From positions 746,001-810,000 of the forward strand of contig NC_088296.1 of NCBI RefSeq assembly GCF_032854445.1: DNA of 64,000 nt, given 5' to 3'. The position numbers and the translations under genes were made by a program. The notes beneath the pieces are model-generated. The model saw nothing but the letters and a program-made list of their open reading frames with translations. It had not been told where the DNA came from and did no database searches. Below, piece by piece: positions 1 through 13,600 of the stretch. This DNA comes from Liolophura sinensis. Taxonomy: Eukaryota > Mollusca > Polyplacophora > Chitonida > Chitonidae. Each line of letters opens with the position of its first letter. Within the stretch, counting starts at the first letter, position 1.

Positions 1-2317
1 ATACAAACATCGGCCAGATTTACGGACCAGGGGTCTCATGTTAAATTTTCACTTTATCCCAAACAAAGTTTTAACACGAAATTCTCCCATTCTCCCACAG
101 CTATGAACCAAGAAAGGGTGAATCCACGTTTTAGTATATGAAATAAATCCCGAGTATCGGGTGAAATACTCCAAACGAGGATGACAAAAAGCAATATGCG
201 TATTATCAGTTCATGACAACGGCGTTAAAAACCCATCAAATAAACAAAATAATTACTAAAATTGCTGCAGTCACAAATAAACGTACTTGTAGCTCACACG
301 ATGCCAGGAGAAGAAAACTTGCGTACATGTAGTTTGAGGTATGTTTTCCCATTTCTTTAACTCGAGAAAAAATATTGACCATAGACAAGAAGTGAGTAGT
401 CTTTAAAAACACATTACGTGAGACGGCACTATGGGAGTGCCAAACTCCACCGGAAGTAAATGTACAAATCCCACTGTAAGAAAAGTGATTTACTATGCAT
501 TTGTCGTGTATCTCACAATGATGATGAATCGATGAAAACATTCCTTGATCTGGGGACAAATTTAGATCACGACCAAAACGTAAAAGATCGGTGCTCGAGT
601 CAATACCACGATGGCAAAAGATTTCATCCAAATCCATCCATATCTTTCCTCTAATGCTACTTGCAGACAGGTAGACAGACAGACAGACCGACGGACCACA
701 CTCTTCATGGAGGTAAATGATTAACTTCAGCATTCTTTCCCATGCTTTATATCACTTGATACTCTTTACATGCTACCGGGAATTGTCAGATGACTTCATA
801 AATACAATGAAGGAAATAGCTCTCACGATAAGTGGATCTACTTGTCATGATATCTGTGTCCTGTACACCATCAATATCTCTCTTCCTCATCACAAAGATG
901 TACAATATATAGAGACGGGAAGATATAACAGCACAGGGTGAATAGGGCGTCAGGTAGACCACAATCACCTGTGTATAAATAACATTTGTCAGCGTCATCA
1001 GGAACTGCATAGAGTAATATAAAGGACTGACTGCATAGACAGTAAAGACAAAGTAGTGACGACAGTGTCACAAGTGGCAACGGTTACACGTAACCTGTGA
1101 AATAGTTTCTTGTCAGTTTCAAGGGTCTTACTCTAACTGTTAGTATAACTATAATAAATGACTTACTGGTTAAAGAGCAAAACCTGAGGAGGGACGAGAG
1201 TATGGTTACTGACAAATGACCTCACGTTACTGGTGAAATACAGCCTCTTGTCAATTTACCTCATTTACGGTTTTATTCTAGCTATTCTTGTAGATGCAAA
1301 TAGTAGTCCCTAGGAACATTGTTTAAGAAAGATAAAGTAAAAATGTAGTGATGTTACAATTTATTACACGTAACTGGTGTATAATTGTTCTGGATGATGT
1401 ATTATCATCACGTTTAATAAACAATAAGCTAAGAACAATGTGAATTAAAGCTTACAGTTCACGAAAGGATCACATGCTAATAAAAATAGCAATGTGTTTA
1501 AAAAAAGAGCCAGTGTGACAAAGGCAAGGGCGCTGTGAAGAAAGTGGTTAACATGTTATCACCAAAACAACAGCCAAGAGATTGTCAATGCACTTTATGT
1601 GTGTGTTTCTTTGCACAACCACAAAACAACATGGTTTTACTTATGCTACCTATGTTAAGGAGAGAATATTAGGTTTTCCATGTAACCATTTTACAACCTG
1701 ACTACTCGTAAATAACCTTTAATTGCCTTTTACTGTCAGTGGATAACAAATATTTCCATCCACTTGAGTTTGTGGAGGGCGAAATTCCGTATCTGACCAT
1801 TTCAAATCCCGGCCTGACTCTCGGAGGATTTCAGGTGTGACTGTTTAATACAATGGCAAACAGAACGTATATCTCTGTGTTTCTGAGATAACAAAAATCA
1901 CACCAAGCATAAGAGCTATGGATCTGTGAGTTTTTGTCGACATCTGTAGAAAGGTGTATTTTTGAGAAGATCAGTAAACATTTTTTATGCTTAAAACCCA
2001 TATAACTAGACCGGAATCCGAGGGAGGTTTAGAGGTTCATGGTCCTCTGTGAAAAACAATAATTTCAAGGTGTTCAGCAAAAACCCTCGGCGATGTCGTG
2101 GTTATTTTCAATATCATAAACACACACACAGTTATCCAGGCCGCATTCTGCTTGACAATAGTCAATGTCTCCCCTGTTTGATGATTGGATTTGGTGTATT
2201 CAATATGTCAACCTGAATATATCTTCATTTCGATACGAGCTTGGTCTAAAAAAAACACGTGAGAATAGACGTCCACAGATGTGCTAAAATCGCATTTGTT
2301 TGAGTATGCGTGTTGTA
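1..2317. other. Intergenic, no supported gene
   Basis: I see no exon with a recognisable domain or convincing splice pair here. Open frames such as the one at 236-733 (minus) match nothing I know. The only structure is a set of diverged copies of a dispersed motif at 1030-1400, listed separately. Confidence 0.5.
1030..1400 (-). repeat. Three diverged copies of a dispersed ~75-bp motif
   Basis: Read on the minus strand, blocks near 1040-1105, 1170-1245 and 1330-1385 each start with a TTCAC/ACACC...GTTACGTG-like stretch. The best copy continues into CACTGTCGTC and a T-rich end. The same motif recurs at 10785-10860, 12230-12645, 49000-49085 and 62480-63265. Spacing here is about 140 bp. The two weaker copies are assigned by eye. 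Confidence 0.45.
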
Positions 2318-2950
2318 CTATTAAAACTGTGCATGCACTGTTACAGGGAAGGTCAAACTGCCCATGCACTGTTACAGGGAAGGCCAAACTGTACATGCAC
2401 GGTTACAGGGAAGGTCAAACTGCGCATGCACTATTACAGGAAAGGCCAAACTGTGCATGCACTGTTACAGGGAAGGTCAAACTGTGCATGCACTGTTGCA
2501 GGGAAGGCCAAACTGTGCATACACTGTTACAGGAAAGGTCAAACTGTGCATGCACTGTTACAGGGAAGGTCAAACTGTGCATGCACTGTTGCAGGGAAGG
2601 CCAAACTGTGCATACACTGTTACAGGAAAGGTCAAACTGTGCATGCACTGTTACAGGGAAGGTCAAGCTGTGCATGCACTGTTACAGGGAAGGCCAAACT
2701 ACCCATGCACGGTTACAGGGAAGGTCAAACTGCTCATGCACGGTTACAGGGAAGGCCAAACTGTGCATGCACTGTTACAGGGAAGGCTAAACTGCGCATG
2801 CACCGTTACAGGGAAGGTGTAACTGTGCATGCACTGTTACAGGGAAGGTCAAACTGTGCATGCACTGTTACAGGGAAGGTCAAGCTGTACATGCACTGTT
2901 ACAGGGACAGTCAGACTGTACATGCACTGTTACAGGGAAGGTCAAACTAC
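2318..2950. repeat. 31-bp minisatellite, ~20 copies
   Basis: The unit contains GCATGCACTGTTACAGGGAA followed by GGTCAAACTGT. Because 31 is not a multiple of 3, overlapping open frames appear in all frames with a 31-residue period; these are not genes. Confidence 0.95.
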
Positions 2951-2969
2951 ATGAGCATTGTCTATGTAC

Positions 2970-3075
2970 TCTACTATTCCGATATAAGGATCTCGTGAGC
3001 CAACTCTACTATTCCGATATAAGAATCTCGTGAGGCAACTCTACTATTCCGATATAAGGATCTCGTGAGCCAACT
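2970..3075. repeat. 35-bp tandem repeat, 3 copies
   Basis: Three nearly identical 35-bp units containing CTACTATTCCGATATAAGGA lie directly after the 31-bp array. They differ at one or two positions. Confidence 0.9.
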
Positions 3076-4502
3076 CTCTCTTGAGTGTCCTTTACACCAC
3101 ACCAAGCGCGCCAAAGTGCTGATAGCGTCAGTGCTACACGTATGTATGTCCATCGGGTAATACTTCCATGTTATTAAAGGGTGTGTTCTGGCCTTGACTG
3201 TACATTTTGGGACTCCCTACAATGCCGTCTGGCTTCTTCGCATACTTCTCCCTATACTAGCACTGTCCATAACAGACGAATGACATCCTCCAAATATGTA
3301 GGCCTTAACACTGAGTTACTGAGCACTGAGCCGTAAAAATGGCTGATTCAGCAGCAGAAAAACTTACCAGCCGTGGATTAAACAAATTGTTGTTTACCTT
3401 CATGAAATGAAACGACAGTTAAGTATCGTCATGGTTTGTTAAAACTGAGAAAAAAACATCCTCTGAGAAAAAATACCCGCAAGCAAGGGGATTATTTAAA
3501 TTCATCGAGTCTGCCGATACGATCAACACTCCCCACTCTAATTATACACAGGTAGTTTTTTCTTCAACCCACACTGTTTAGAACAAAACGTTCATGGCAG
3601 TGTAGAGATGGGCGGATACAGAATGAAGAGTAGGTAAAACATGCTTGAGTTTCACTCATAACGCTTGTCACATGCATACGGGATATGGTTCGTGGCTGCT
3701 CAGATTCACGGTAAGCAACACAGGGAGAGTTACAGAACTGTGACAGAAACCTCATCAATATTGTAATCGTCACTTCTAATATAACACTTGCGAAAAACAC
3801 CATCTTGACGACTCTAAGTGGCGATTAGTAACTGAGGGACTGTCGCGAACGATTCACAAGGAGGGAGTTGGGAGATCGTGACAACTTCTAACTTAACAGT
3901 TACCACTGGAATGGGAAGATGATTCTTACTGACGGACAGTAACAGAGGGACAGTCGGAGAAATTTGTTAAAAGTTCTTTTTTTCTATTGGAAGTATAGCT
4001 TAGTATTGTGGGTACAAGGCTAAGCTTGGTATTGTTTGGACAGATACAAAACTAAGTCAGTGACTACTTTTCCGTTCCTAAGGGCAGATTTTGACGTGTA
4101 CTAATCATACTGAAGAGATCGCACTGCCGCAGTTTATGACTGTAAAACCGCCGACAGGGCGGTGTCACGTTTTTAAGAAATTGAATGAAAAATACGTAAA
4201 CTAAGTGTTTCATTGGCTGTTTGATTAAAAAGCTTGTGCTGGCAATATTCCAAGGGAGTTTACCATATCATTTCGGGTCGTATTTCCGTGCGAGGTTTAC
4301 CGACAATAAAAATTGTGCTGAAATTACAAAGAAATAAAAGCTTGTCAGTGGGCTGGGATTTCGTGGGGAAGGCAAAACAAAGAAAGAGAGAGGCAGAATT
4401 GTATATGAAATCGCGTGAGGCCGTGACAGCGATGAGGCGCTAAGGGCACGCTTGTCTGCTCACCACCGTGAATGTAAGCCGGTCAGGATTCTCCAGTCAG
4501 AG
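3076..4502. other. Upstream flank of the tyrosinase gene
   Basis: This is probably promoter and 5' UTR of the tyrosinase gene, because the first coding exon starts at 4503. I see no clear TATA box or other element that I can place with confidence, and no other gene. Confidence 0.35.
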
Positions 4503-4671
4503 ATGTACGGGAATTTACACCGGGTCGTCCTCCCTGTACCCGGGCTACTCATAGCGGCTCTTCTCTTGGCCGTCTTCGCTCCTCTGTTCCAGGAGGTGTC
4601 CGGTCAGTTTCCAGCCGTCTGTGCCCACAATGCCACCCGTCCGGAAGCTATCTGTTGTCCCATTCCTCCCG
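4503..4671 (+). CDS. Tyrosinase exon 1: signal peptide and N-terminal Cys motif
   Basis: The start at 4503 is chosen over the in-frame ATG at 4452 because it gives a compact secretory signal (basic start, then LLIAALLLAVFAPLF) with likely cleavage before QFPAVC. The end reads ...CCPIPPG, the conserved Cys pair at the mature N terminus of TYR/TYRP proteins. The donor is GTAAGAG, leaving one base of a split Gly codon (phase 1). Confidence 0.88.
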
Positions 4672-7600
4672 GTAAGAGTTATCGGCATTTTCTCTGTTTC
4701 TCTATCTGTACATAAATCACATGTGTTTAGTGCGCATTTCTTTGTTTGTTTCGATATTTGGATATTTGCATGACACATTTGTATGGAAACAGCGTTTAGC
4801 GCATATGTCTTTTGTCAACAGAAAATCACGATAGATCTATGCAGTCCGTAGCTGAGAAGGTGAACTGTGGGGGAGGGGGGGCCAGATATAAAGCGTGGGT
4901 AAAGGTCTCATAGATGTGTAACAGATGCTCACCTAAGTTTAAAAGAAACATTGAATATTTAGTTTCCTTACCAGCGCGATTGTCATTGTTTTCGTCTTTG
5001 AATGTAGTGTTATTCTAATTTTGAGCTAAGTGCGTTAGTATCCAGCTGCAGAATTTTCGTAGTTGTGTGTCAGTCACCACATTAATAAATGAAGTAGCAG
5101 ACTGGCTGCCTTTGAGTGTCAGCTATTAGAATGATAAATACCTTTATCAGAGACAGAGTGCCAGTTAGATTGCCCATGTCTATGGCTGTCAGTGATGTCA
5201 GCAGCAGACAGAGTACCAGCTAGATTGCCCACGTCTATGGCTGTTAGTGATGTCAGCAGCAGACAGAGTACCAGCTAGATTGCCCACCTTTATGGCTGTT
5301 AGTGATGTCAGCAGCAGACAGGGTACCAGCTAGATTGCCCACGTCTATGGCTGTTAGTGATGTCAGCAGCAGACAGAGTACCAGCTGTATGTAGATTGCA
5401 CATGTCCATTTCTGTCAGTGGTAGACAAACTGCCAGCTAGACAGCTGTCAGTTATGTCAATGGTAGACAGAGTATCACCTATATGTAGATTGTACATGTT
5501 TTTTTCTGTCAGTGGCAGATAGAATACCAGCTAGGTTACCCATGTCTGTGGGGGTCAATTATGTCAATGGTAGACGGAATACCACCTATATGTAGGTAGT
5601 CCATGTCCATTTCTGTCAGTGGTAGATAGAGTACCAGCTAGATTACCCATGCCTGTGGGCTGTCAGATACTATAGTTATTCCCCACGTCTGTGTCTGTCA
5701 GTTGCTATATTTCGATGCATAAACTATAAAACAGAAGATTCAACATGAGCTCTGTTTTTTCCTCTGTGTCTGTCAGCTCCTCACTTATTATTTTTTTTTA
5801 TTATAAATCTCAGATCCTTACCTGATACTAGTGACAAAAGGAAACACCATACCAGTGCATGCAGGATAACTCATGACTAAAACTAGAACTGTATTCGCAT
5901 ATTCTGCCCGGCTTCTCATAATACAAACATTTTGTTAAGTAAGACAGAAGTAGTAGTGTACTGGGAACTAAAGGGTATAAGTTGCTGATGTGGGCGATAC
6001 AGGAATAAAGACAGCAGGCCCTAAAAGCGAGTAATGCAGTGTGAGTGTGTCTTACTTTGGCGTTACCTCAGTGTCGTTATCTGGAACCTGGTAAGATGTG
6101 ACGGGTTCTTCAGAATCCAGCTTGATGTGTTAATAAGACAAAATATTCCCAAGCAATGACTAGTTTCTTATTCTCCACAGATGATTAGTACACATTTTAG
6201 ACATACAGGTCATGTCACGTGTATCATGATGAATTTGAGCTCGAAAAGACGGCCTTAACATAAGTCTAATGTTAGTAATTCTCATGGTTGGTGAAGTCCT
6301 TCTTGTTCATAATCGATTACGTTATTTATTTATTTATTTATTCCATTCGTACTTTAGGCTGCACTCAAGAATATTTCATATATATATATATATATATATT
6401 ACTTAGTGTACTTTTAATATGTATGTTTCGGCATGTGGGCCATGAACAAAAAAACAGGATTTGAAAAGATGTCAAGAAAACGATATCACTTCAAGCGACG
6501 CAATTTGGACTGCAGAATAAGATAAAAATGTCTAAATTGCATTTATTAAGAACTACAAAAAATCTTATGAACATAACTTTGCGGATGCACGATAAGGAAA
6601 AAATACATAAACACAATGGTTCATTTGAAATTGTAAAGCACATTGTACACGACGGACTGAGAAAAAAACATTAAAGGGGAAAGACCCTTGCAGGAAAACA
6701 ACCCCAACACTACAGATTAGATAAGATGAAAGAAACGTGATCATACATCGTTCATATCATTAACTTCCGGTAGAGAACAACTGGATGGAGTTTCATTATA
6801 GGGATGTAAAAGATAACAGTGCACCAAATGTCCGGTGATGTCAACTAAAACCCATTCAACGTTGTGATACGAAATCCCTGGTCACACGGTGCCTAGTTAC
6901 ACAATCCCTGGTCACACGATCCCTGGTCCCTTTGCATTATTTTATTTTGCTTCTTGTTATATGTGATGACAACAAAGCATTTTGAAGAATGCTGGGCAGT
7001 TGACGTCAAATAAGGTGTGATTATACCATCGCTGCATTGTCTGTTTAATTCAGCTTAAGTCATGGTTCTTGAGTCTTGTATTTAAGGAGCGTTACCATCC
7101 ACTGCTTTCTCGTTAACAGTTTTCTTCAGCTGCAGAAAACAACCTCAAAAACGCCAGATGTTGAAACTTGGCGTCCTTAAGAACAGGGTAGCAGACCTAC
7201 CGTCCTCCAGCTGTGGTCAGCTGCCCTCCCTTAAAGGGAACTGTTCAAGGGGATGCATCCTGACCGGCTAAAAGGAGTCGGTTTTGAAAGTAGTCCCGGC
7301 AAGTGTTCTGCTATTTATCAGAGTATCCACGGCACATTGCGTGCATATAAAAGTTCTTTCTTAAATAAACAGCTATTGTCTGAATATTACACGTTTGTAC
7401 TTAAGTAGATAAACCTGGAAATTTACCTGGGAAAAATATTTGAGTGTTGATCTGAGCAGCGCCTTGAAGCTTGAAACTTGCTACATGCAGTTTTTTTTTT
7501 TTGCTTCAATCCCAGTTCTTCTGTGCATCCAGTGGTGGAAGTTTTTCATAAATATATACTCCAGTGTTGAGGGAATAGAGAAATACTGACAGCGGCTTTC

Positions 7601-10600
7601 ACAACAAGGGGTGTGATACTGTACTTCATACTGCAATGTCGAGTATGTGAACTATAGAATCCAAAGGCCCTAGGATAGTGAGAGATTAGGGCGATACTGA
7701 CAGCGGCTTTCACAACAAGGTGTGTGATACTGTACTTCATACTGCAGTGTTGAGTATGTGAACTATAGAATCCAAAGACCCCAGGATAGTGAGAGATTAG
7801 GGCGATACTGACAGCGGCTTTCACAACAAGGGGTGTGATACTGTACTTCATACTGCAGTGTTGGGTATGTGAACTATAGAATCCAAAGACCCCAGGATAG
7901 TGAGAGATTAGGGCGATACTGACAGCGGCTTTCACAACAAGGCGTGTGATACTGTACTTCATACTGCAGTGTTGAGTATGTGAACTACATAATCCCAATA
8001 CCCCAGGATAGTGAGAGATTAGGGCGATACTGACAGCGGCTTTCACAACAAGGGGTGTGATACTGTACTTCATACTGCAGTGTTGAGTATGTGAACTATA
8101 GAACCCAAAGACCCCAGGATAGTGAGATATTAGGGCGATACTGACAGCGACTTTCACAACAAGGGGTGTGATACTGTACTTCATACTGCAGTGTTGAGTA
8201 TGTGAACTACATAATCCCAATACCCCAGGATAGTGAGAGATTAGGGCGATACTGACAGCGGCTTTCACAACAAGGGGTGTGATACTGCACTTCATACTGC
8301 AATGTCGAGTATGTGAACTATAGAATCCAAAGGCCCTAGGATAGTGAGAGATTAGGGCGATACTGACAGCGGCTTTCACAACAAGGTGTGTGATACTGTA
8401 CTTCATACTGCAATGTTGAGTATGTGAACTATAGAATCCAAAGACCCCAGGATAGTGAGAGCTTAGGGCGATACTGACAGCGGCTTTCACAACAAGGGGT
8501 GTGATACTGTACTTCATACTGCAATGTTGAGTATGTGAACTATAGAATCCAAAGACCCCAGGATAGTGAGATATTAGGGCGATACTGACAGCGACTTTCA
8601 CAACAAGGTGTGTGATACTGTACTTCATACTGCAATGTTGAGTATGTGAACTATAGAATCCAAAGACCCCAGGATAGTGAGAGATTAGGGCGATACTGAC
8701 AGCGGCTTTCACAACAAGGCGTGTGATACTGTACTTCATACTGCAGTGTTGAGTATGTGAACTATAGAACCCAAAGACCCCAGGATAGTGAGAGATTAGG
8801 GCGATACTGACAGCGGCTTTCACAACAAGGCGTGTGATACTGTACTTCATACTGCAATGTTGAGTATGTGAACTATAGAATCCAAAGACCCCAGGATAGT
8901 GAGAGATTAGGGCGATACTGACAGCGGCTTTCACAACAAGGGGTGTGATACTGTACTTCATACTGCAGTGTTGAGTATGTGAACTATAGAATCCAAAGAC
9001 CCCAGGATAGTGAGAGATTAGGGCGATACTGACAGCGGCTTTCACAACAAGGGGTGTGATACTGTAATTCATACTGCAATGTTGAGTATGTGAACTATAG
9101 AATCCAACGACCCCAGGATAGTGAGAGATTAGGGCGATACTGACAGCGGCTTTCACAACAAGGGGTGTGATACTGTACTTCATACTGCAATGTTGAGTAT
9201 GTGAACTATAGAATCCAAAGACCCCAGGATAGTGAGAGATTAGGGTGATACTGACAGCGGCTTTCACAATAAGGGGTGTGATACTGTACTTCATACTGCA
9301 ATGTTGAGTATGTGAACTATAGAATCCAAAGACCCCAGGATAGTGAGAGATTAGGGTGATACTGACAGCGGCTTTCACAATAAGGGGTGTGATACTGTAC
9401 TTCATACTGCAGTGTTGAGTATGTGAACTATAGAATCCAAAGACCCCAGGATAGTGAGAGATTAGGGTGATACTGACAGCGGCTTTCACAACAAGGGGTG
9501 TGATACTGTACTTCATACTGCAGTGTTGAGTATGTGAACTATAGAATCCAAAGACCCCAGGATAGTGAGAGATTAGGGTGATACTGACAGCGGCTTTCAC
9601 AACAAGGGGTGTGATACTGTACTTCATACTGCAGTGTTGAGTATGTGAACTATAGAATCCAAAGACCCCAGGATAGTGAGAGATTAGGGCGATACTGACA
9701 GCGGCTTTCACAACAAGGGGTGTGATACTGTACTTCATACTGCAGTGTTGAGTATGTGAACTACATAATCCCAATACCCCAGTATATCAAGACATTAACG
9801 GAATCCATAAAACAGCAGCATTTACAATAGAGAAATTGACACCTGCTGCTGTTTATACCTGCACAACAGCAACCATGATTATTAGATCTACTCTGGTCAA
9901 GGTTATATATCCGAGAGAAAGAATGTTTAATTTATTGACGTTCAGTTCTGATCATGATTTTACTGTTGATACATACATATACTTTTACAAGTATATTTTC
10001 TTGATCAGAGATATACATTGTATAATAAAACAGTTTTAAAGCATGGTGATGCATGCTCAGTTCTTGATTGTTATATTAAAAGAAGGACAGGAATTAACAA
10101 ATATTACACAAAGAATAAACATAAACAAAGATCAGCCATAACCTGGCATATACTGCAAAGTATTTATTATTCGCGGGAATCAATGTACGCAAATTTAATC
10201 AAAAGAATTTACTGAAACATGTGATTCGGTGGCTAGTTAGATGTGCAGAAGTCAGCTGTGCGTATCAATTCGCTGAGCGACACGCTCTGTTGATTTCACC
10301 GTCTCGTCGAAGACGGCGAACTCGACTGTGATGGCACTTGACCCGAGTGTCCAGGCGATTTGCCGAAAACGCTGGAAAACGGTGAAGAAAACTCCAAAAG
10401 AGAGAACGCTGGATTGGAACGCCCCTTTAAATTTATTTTGGTAATTAAGCTTTTTATGAACAGTTAAGATAAAACCATAACTGAGTGAAACTGATAAGAG
10501 GCTGGATGTCACCGAATATGTCAATAAATATAATCAAGCTAGCAGTGTCCATTATAACCCACCTATAAATTACTTAGACCTATAGGCCAATATCGGCTTA

Positions 10601-13600
10601 AGGAAATACACATTTATAACAGATGATTAATGAATGGCTGAAAATCTCATGCCGGAAGAACGCGGGCCGCAGTGTCATTGGCTGTTTAGAGGGTATGGTT
10701 CTGAACACTTTAGTATGTACGCTACATACGGTACAAGCAAGGCAGATAACGAGGTCTATAGCGCAGTATCAACCTTGCCGATAGAGAAATGCAGTTGCGT
10801 GTGACTATTTTCTAACTATAACACTGTCGTCGCTGCTGTGATTTTACTCTCCACGGTGTATTTTTTTAATTCAATGTTGTGAACAATTAATGTACCTCTG
10901 TTTTCTCTGTGAATGGCCAGAGGTGGGTAAAGGACCTGCTGGGTGCATTCCCCATTGACTTATACTGTATACTTGATGGGAAAAGTTCCTCACAACCTAG
11001 TGTGTTATTTCCTTGAATCGATGTTACCAGATGTGGGGTACTCCTGACCGTGTTAACGGATGCTCTTAAATAGCCACCCACGTGAAACAGACTACATTTG
11101 AACCTTGGTTTATAAATAAATTTACACTCTGAACTTCGTAGTCGAGTATCAGCCCATAAATGTAAGGCGTTTCAACCAGATTATACAGCTTATGGCGGTT
11201 GTATAGGACGAGAAATAAAACACGATAGTAATCGTATCATCAGGGAGTGGCAAAATGTTACATTTCCTGATTAAACCGACTACAAGATGCTCACTTTAAG
11301 CGAAAACAGTATTAGAAATGCGTGCTAGTTAATGTTCTCAGCTGATGTTCTTTTGATATTTGAAAAACTTTTTTCACGCTATTATTTAAGTTATTTGTTC
11401 ATAAGACTTTAAGGATAAGGCTACGACTAAATTTAGACAGTATAAGGCCTTACATGAAATATTAGTTATACTGGGTTGGATTATTTAACACACCCCTTCA
11501 AAAATTGCATATCGTAGCATAACTAAGAATGTGAGTTCTCATAAGAGGCGAATTTGCATTACGATTACGGTGATTTATGTCGGGGTTTGTCTCTTTGGAT
11601 GATTACTGGCACACAAATAGAAAGCTTTGTCGGCAGTTTACATCGCCAATGATGCAATCCATTATGTATCAGCAGAAAGCTTTGTCAGCAGTTTACATCG
11701 CCAATGATGCAATCCATTATGTATCAGCAGAAAGCTTTGTCAGCAGTTTCCATCCTCAATCAAGAAATGCAGCATGTGTGTATAGAAATCTTTGTCAGTT
11801 TACGTCCTCAGCTAAACAATGCCATATGTATCAGTAGAAACTTTGTCAGCAGTCTACGTCCTCAGCCAAGCAATCCAATATGCATCAGTAGAAAACTTTG
11901 TCAACAGTTTACGTCCTCGATGAAGCAATCCAGTATGTATCAGTAGAAAACTTTGTCAACAGTTTACGTCCTCAGCCAAGCAATCCAATATGTATCAGTA
12001 GAAAGATTTGTCAACAGTTTATGTCCTCAGTGAAGCAATCCAATATGTATCAATATCGGTGTATTCTAACTACCATCGAGTCAAGAATTGATTTACGCCT
12101 CATTACGCTTGAGAAGAAAATCTCTAAGAGCGATTATTACAAGAATTAAACAATTTTATCACAGCGCACAAATCAGAAAGATTGTAAAGTCGTGTATCTT
12201 ATACGTGTATATGTGCAGACGGAAAAAAAAAGTTCACCTGGTAAGTGTGACCATTTGCCATCCGTCGCTGCTTTGTTACGCGCTACCGTTTGCCCGTTGT
12301 CACACTGTAGTCGCTGCTCTGTTACATGTGACTATTTGCCAGTTGTCACACTGTCGTGGCTGCTCTGTTGCATGTGACCATTTGCCAGTTGTCACACTGT
12401 CGTGGCTGCTCTGTTACGTGTGACCATTTGTCAGCCATCACACTGTCGTGGCTGCTCTGTTACATGTGACCATTTGCCAGTTGTCACATTGTCGTCGCTG
12501 CTCTGTTACATGTGACCATTTGCCAGTTGTCACACTGTCGTGGCTGCTCTGTTACATGTGACCATTTGCCAGTTGTCACACTGTCGTAGCTGCTCTGTTA
12601 CATGTGACCATTTGCCAGTTGTCACACTGTCGTGGCTGCTCTGGATTACCCTCTATGTTTTGATTATATTTTATTAGTACAGCTGTATCAAACGTTTATA
12701 TAGCAACATATAGGAACACATTAAAGCAGAAGTTTCCCACATAAGTGAATGTTTGCAGTTGTGAAGAGAGTACATTTAAGAGTTACATTGTTTATGAATA
12801 CACGTAATAAGGCACATGTATAACCTGGGTGAAACATACCTATGATATGAGTACACATATGTAACAGTACACAAAATGATGAACTATGTGTACACATGTG
12901 TACCAGAACACAAAATGATGAACTATGTCTATATAGGAAGTGATAAGCTGCCAAAGATATTATCTCAGATGTAACTTACAATTGTTACGGTATTGAAAAC
13001 AGCAACAGAAAACAGATTCAGTGACTCAATATGTCAATGTAAACAATGCTTTATATATAAAATGAGACGTACAGTTTTACAGACAGTTCAACAACAACAA
13101 CAACATACACATCAGTATTACCGGTCTTTACAAGTTTCCAGTTCACGTTTGCATCCCAAGGAATGTATTCCAGGAAATCCAACGTAAAGACCATGGGATA
13201 AACACACAGTTCACACAAGTTACAAATTGTCCTAGACAGGTACTTCGCCAGGTTAGCGAACACGAACACAGTACACAGGTTACACAGAACTGGAACAGTC
13301 AAGCCTTTGAATGACGTCACACCCGCAGACCACAACACAGGGTAAATACAGGCATGGAGGTATAATCCACTTCAGATCAGTCACAGCTCCCGCAGAAGCT
13401 CACAAACGAGCCGTTCAGAGACGTAGAGTAATGTCACCTTGTGGCAGAACGAACGTCCTTTGCAAAACTGAAAACTTCAGTTTAGAGTCCTTGACGACCT
13501 TGTCGGTCAGGTGAGGTCAGCGTGTTAAACAAATTACACAGTCCACACTGTATAATCATAATCAAGATCCGAACACCAATAAACGTGACTTCCGCAGAAA

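Noticed and set aside
236-733. 165-codon minus-strand open frame ending in a hydrophobic stretch
   Set aside because: No recognisable domain, no splice signals examined gave an extension, and base composition looks like its surroundings.
2318-2950. CRISPR-like array of short direct repeats
   Set aside because: Units are head to tail with no unique spacers, and the genome is animal.
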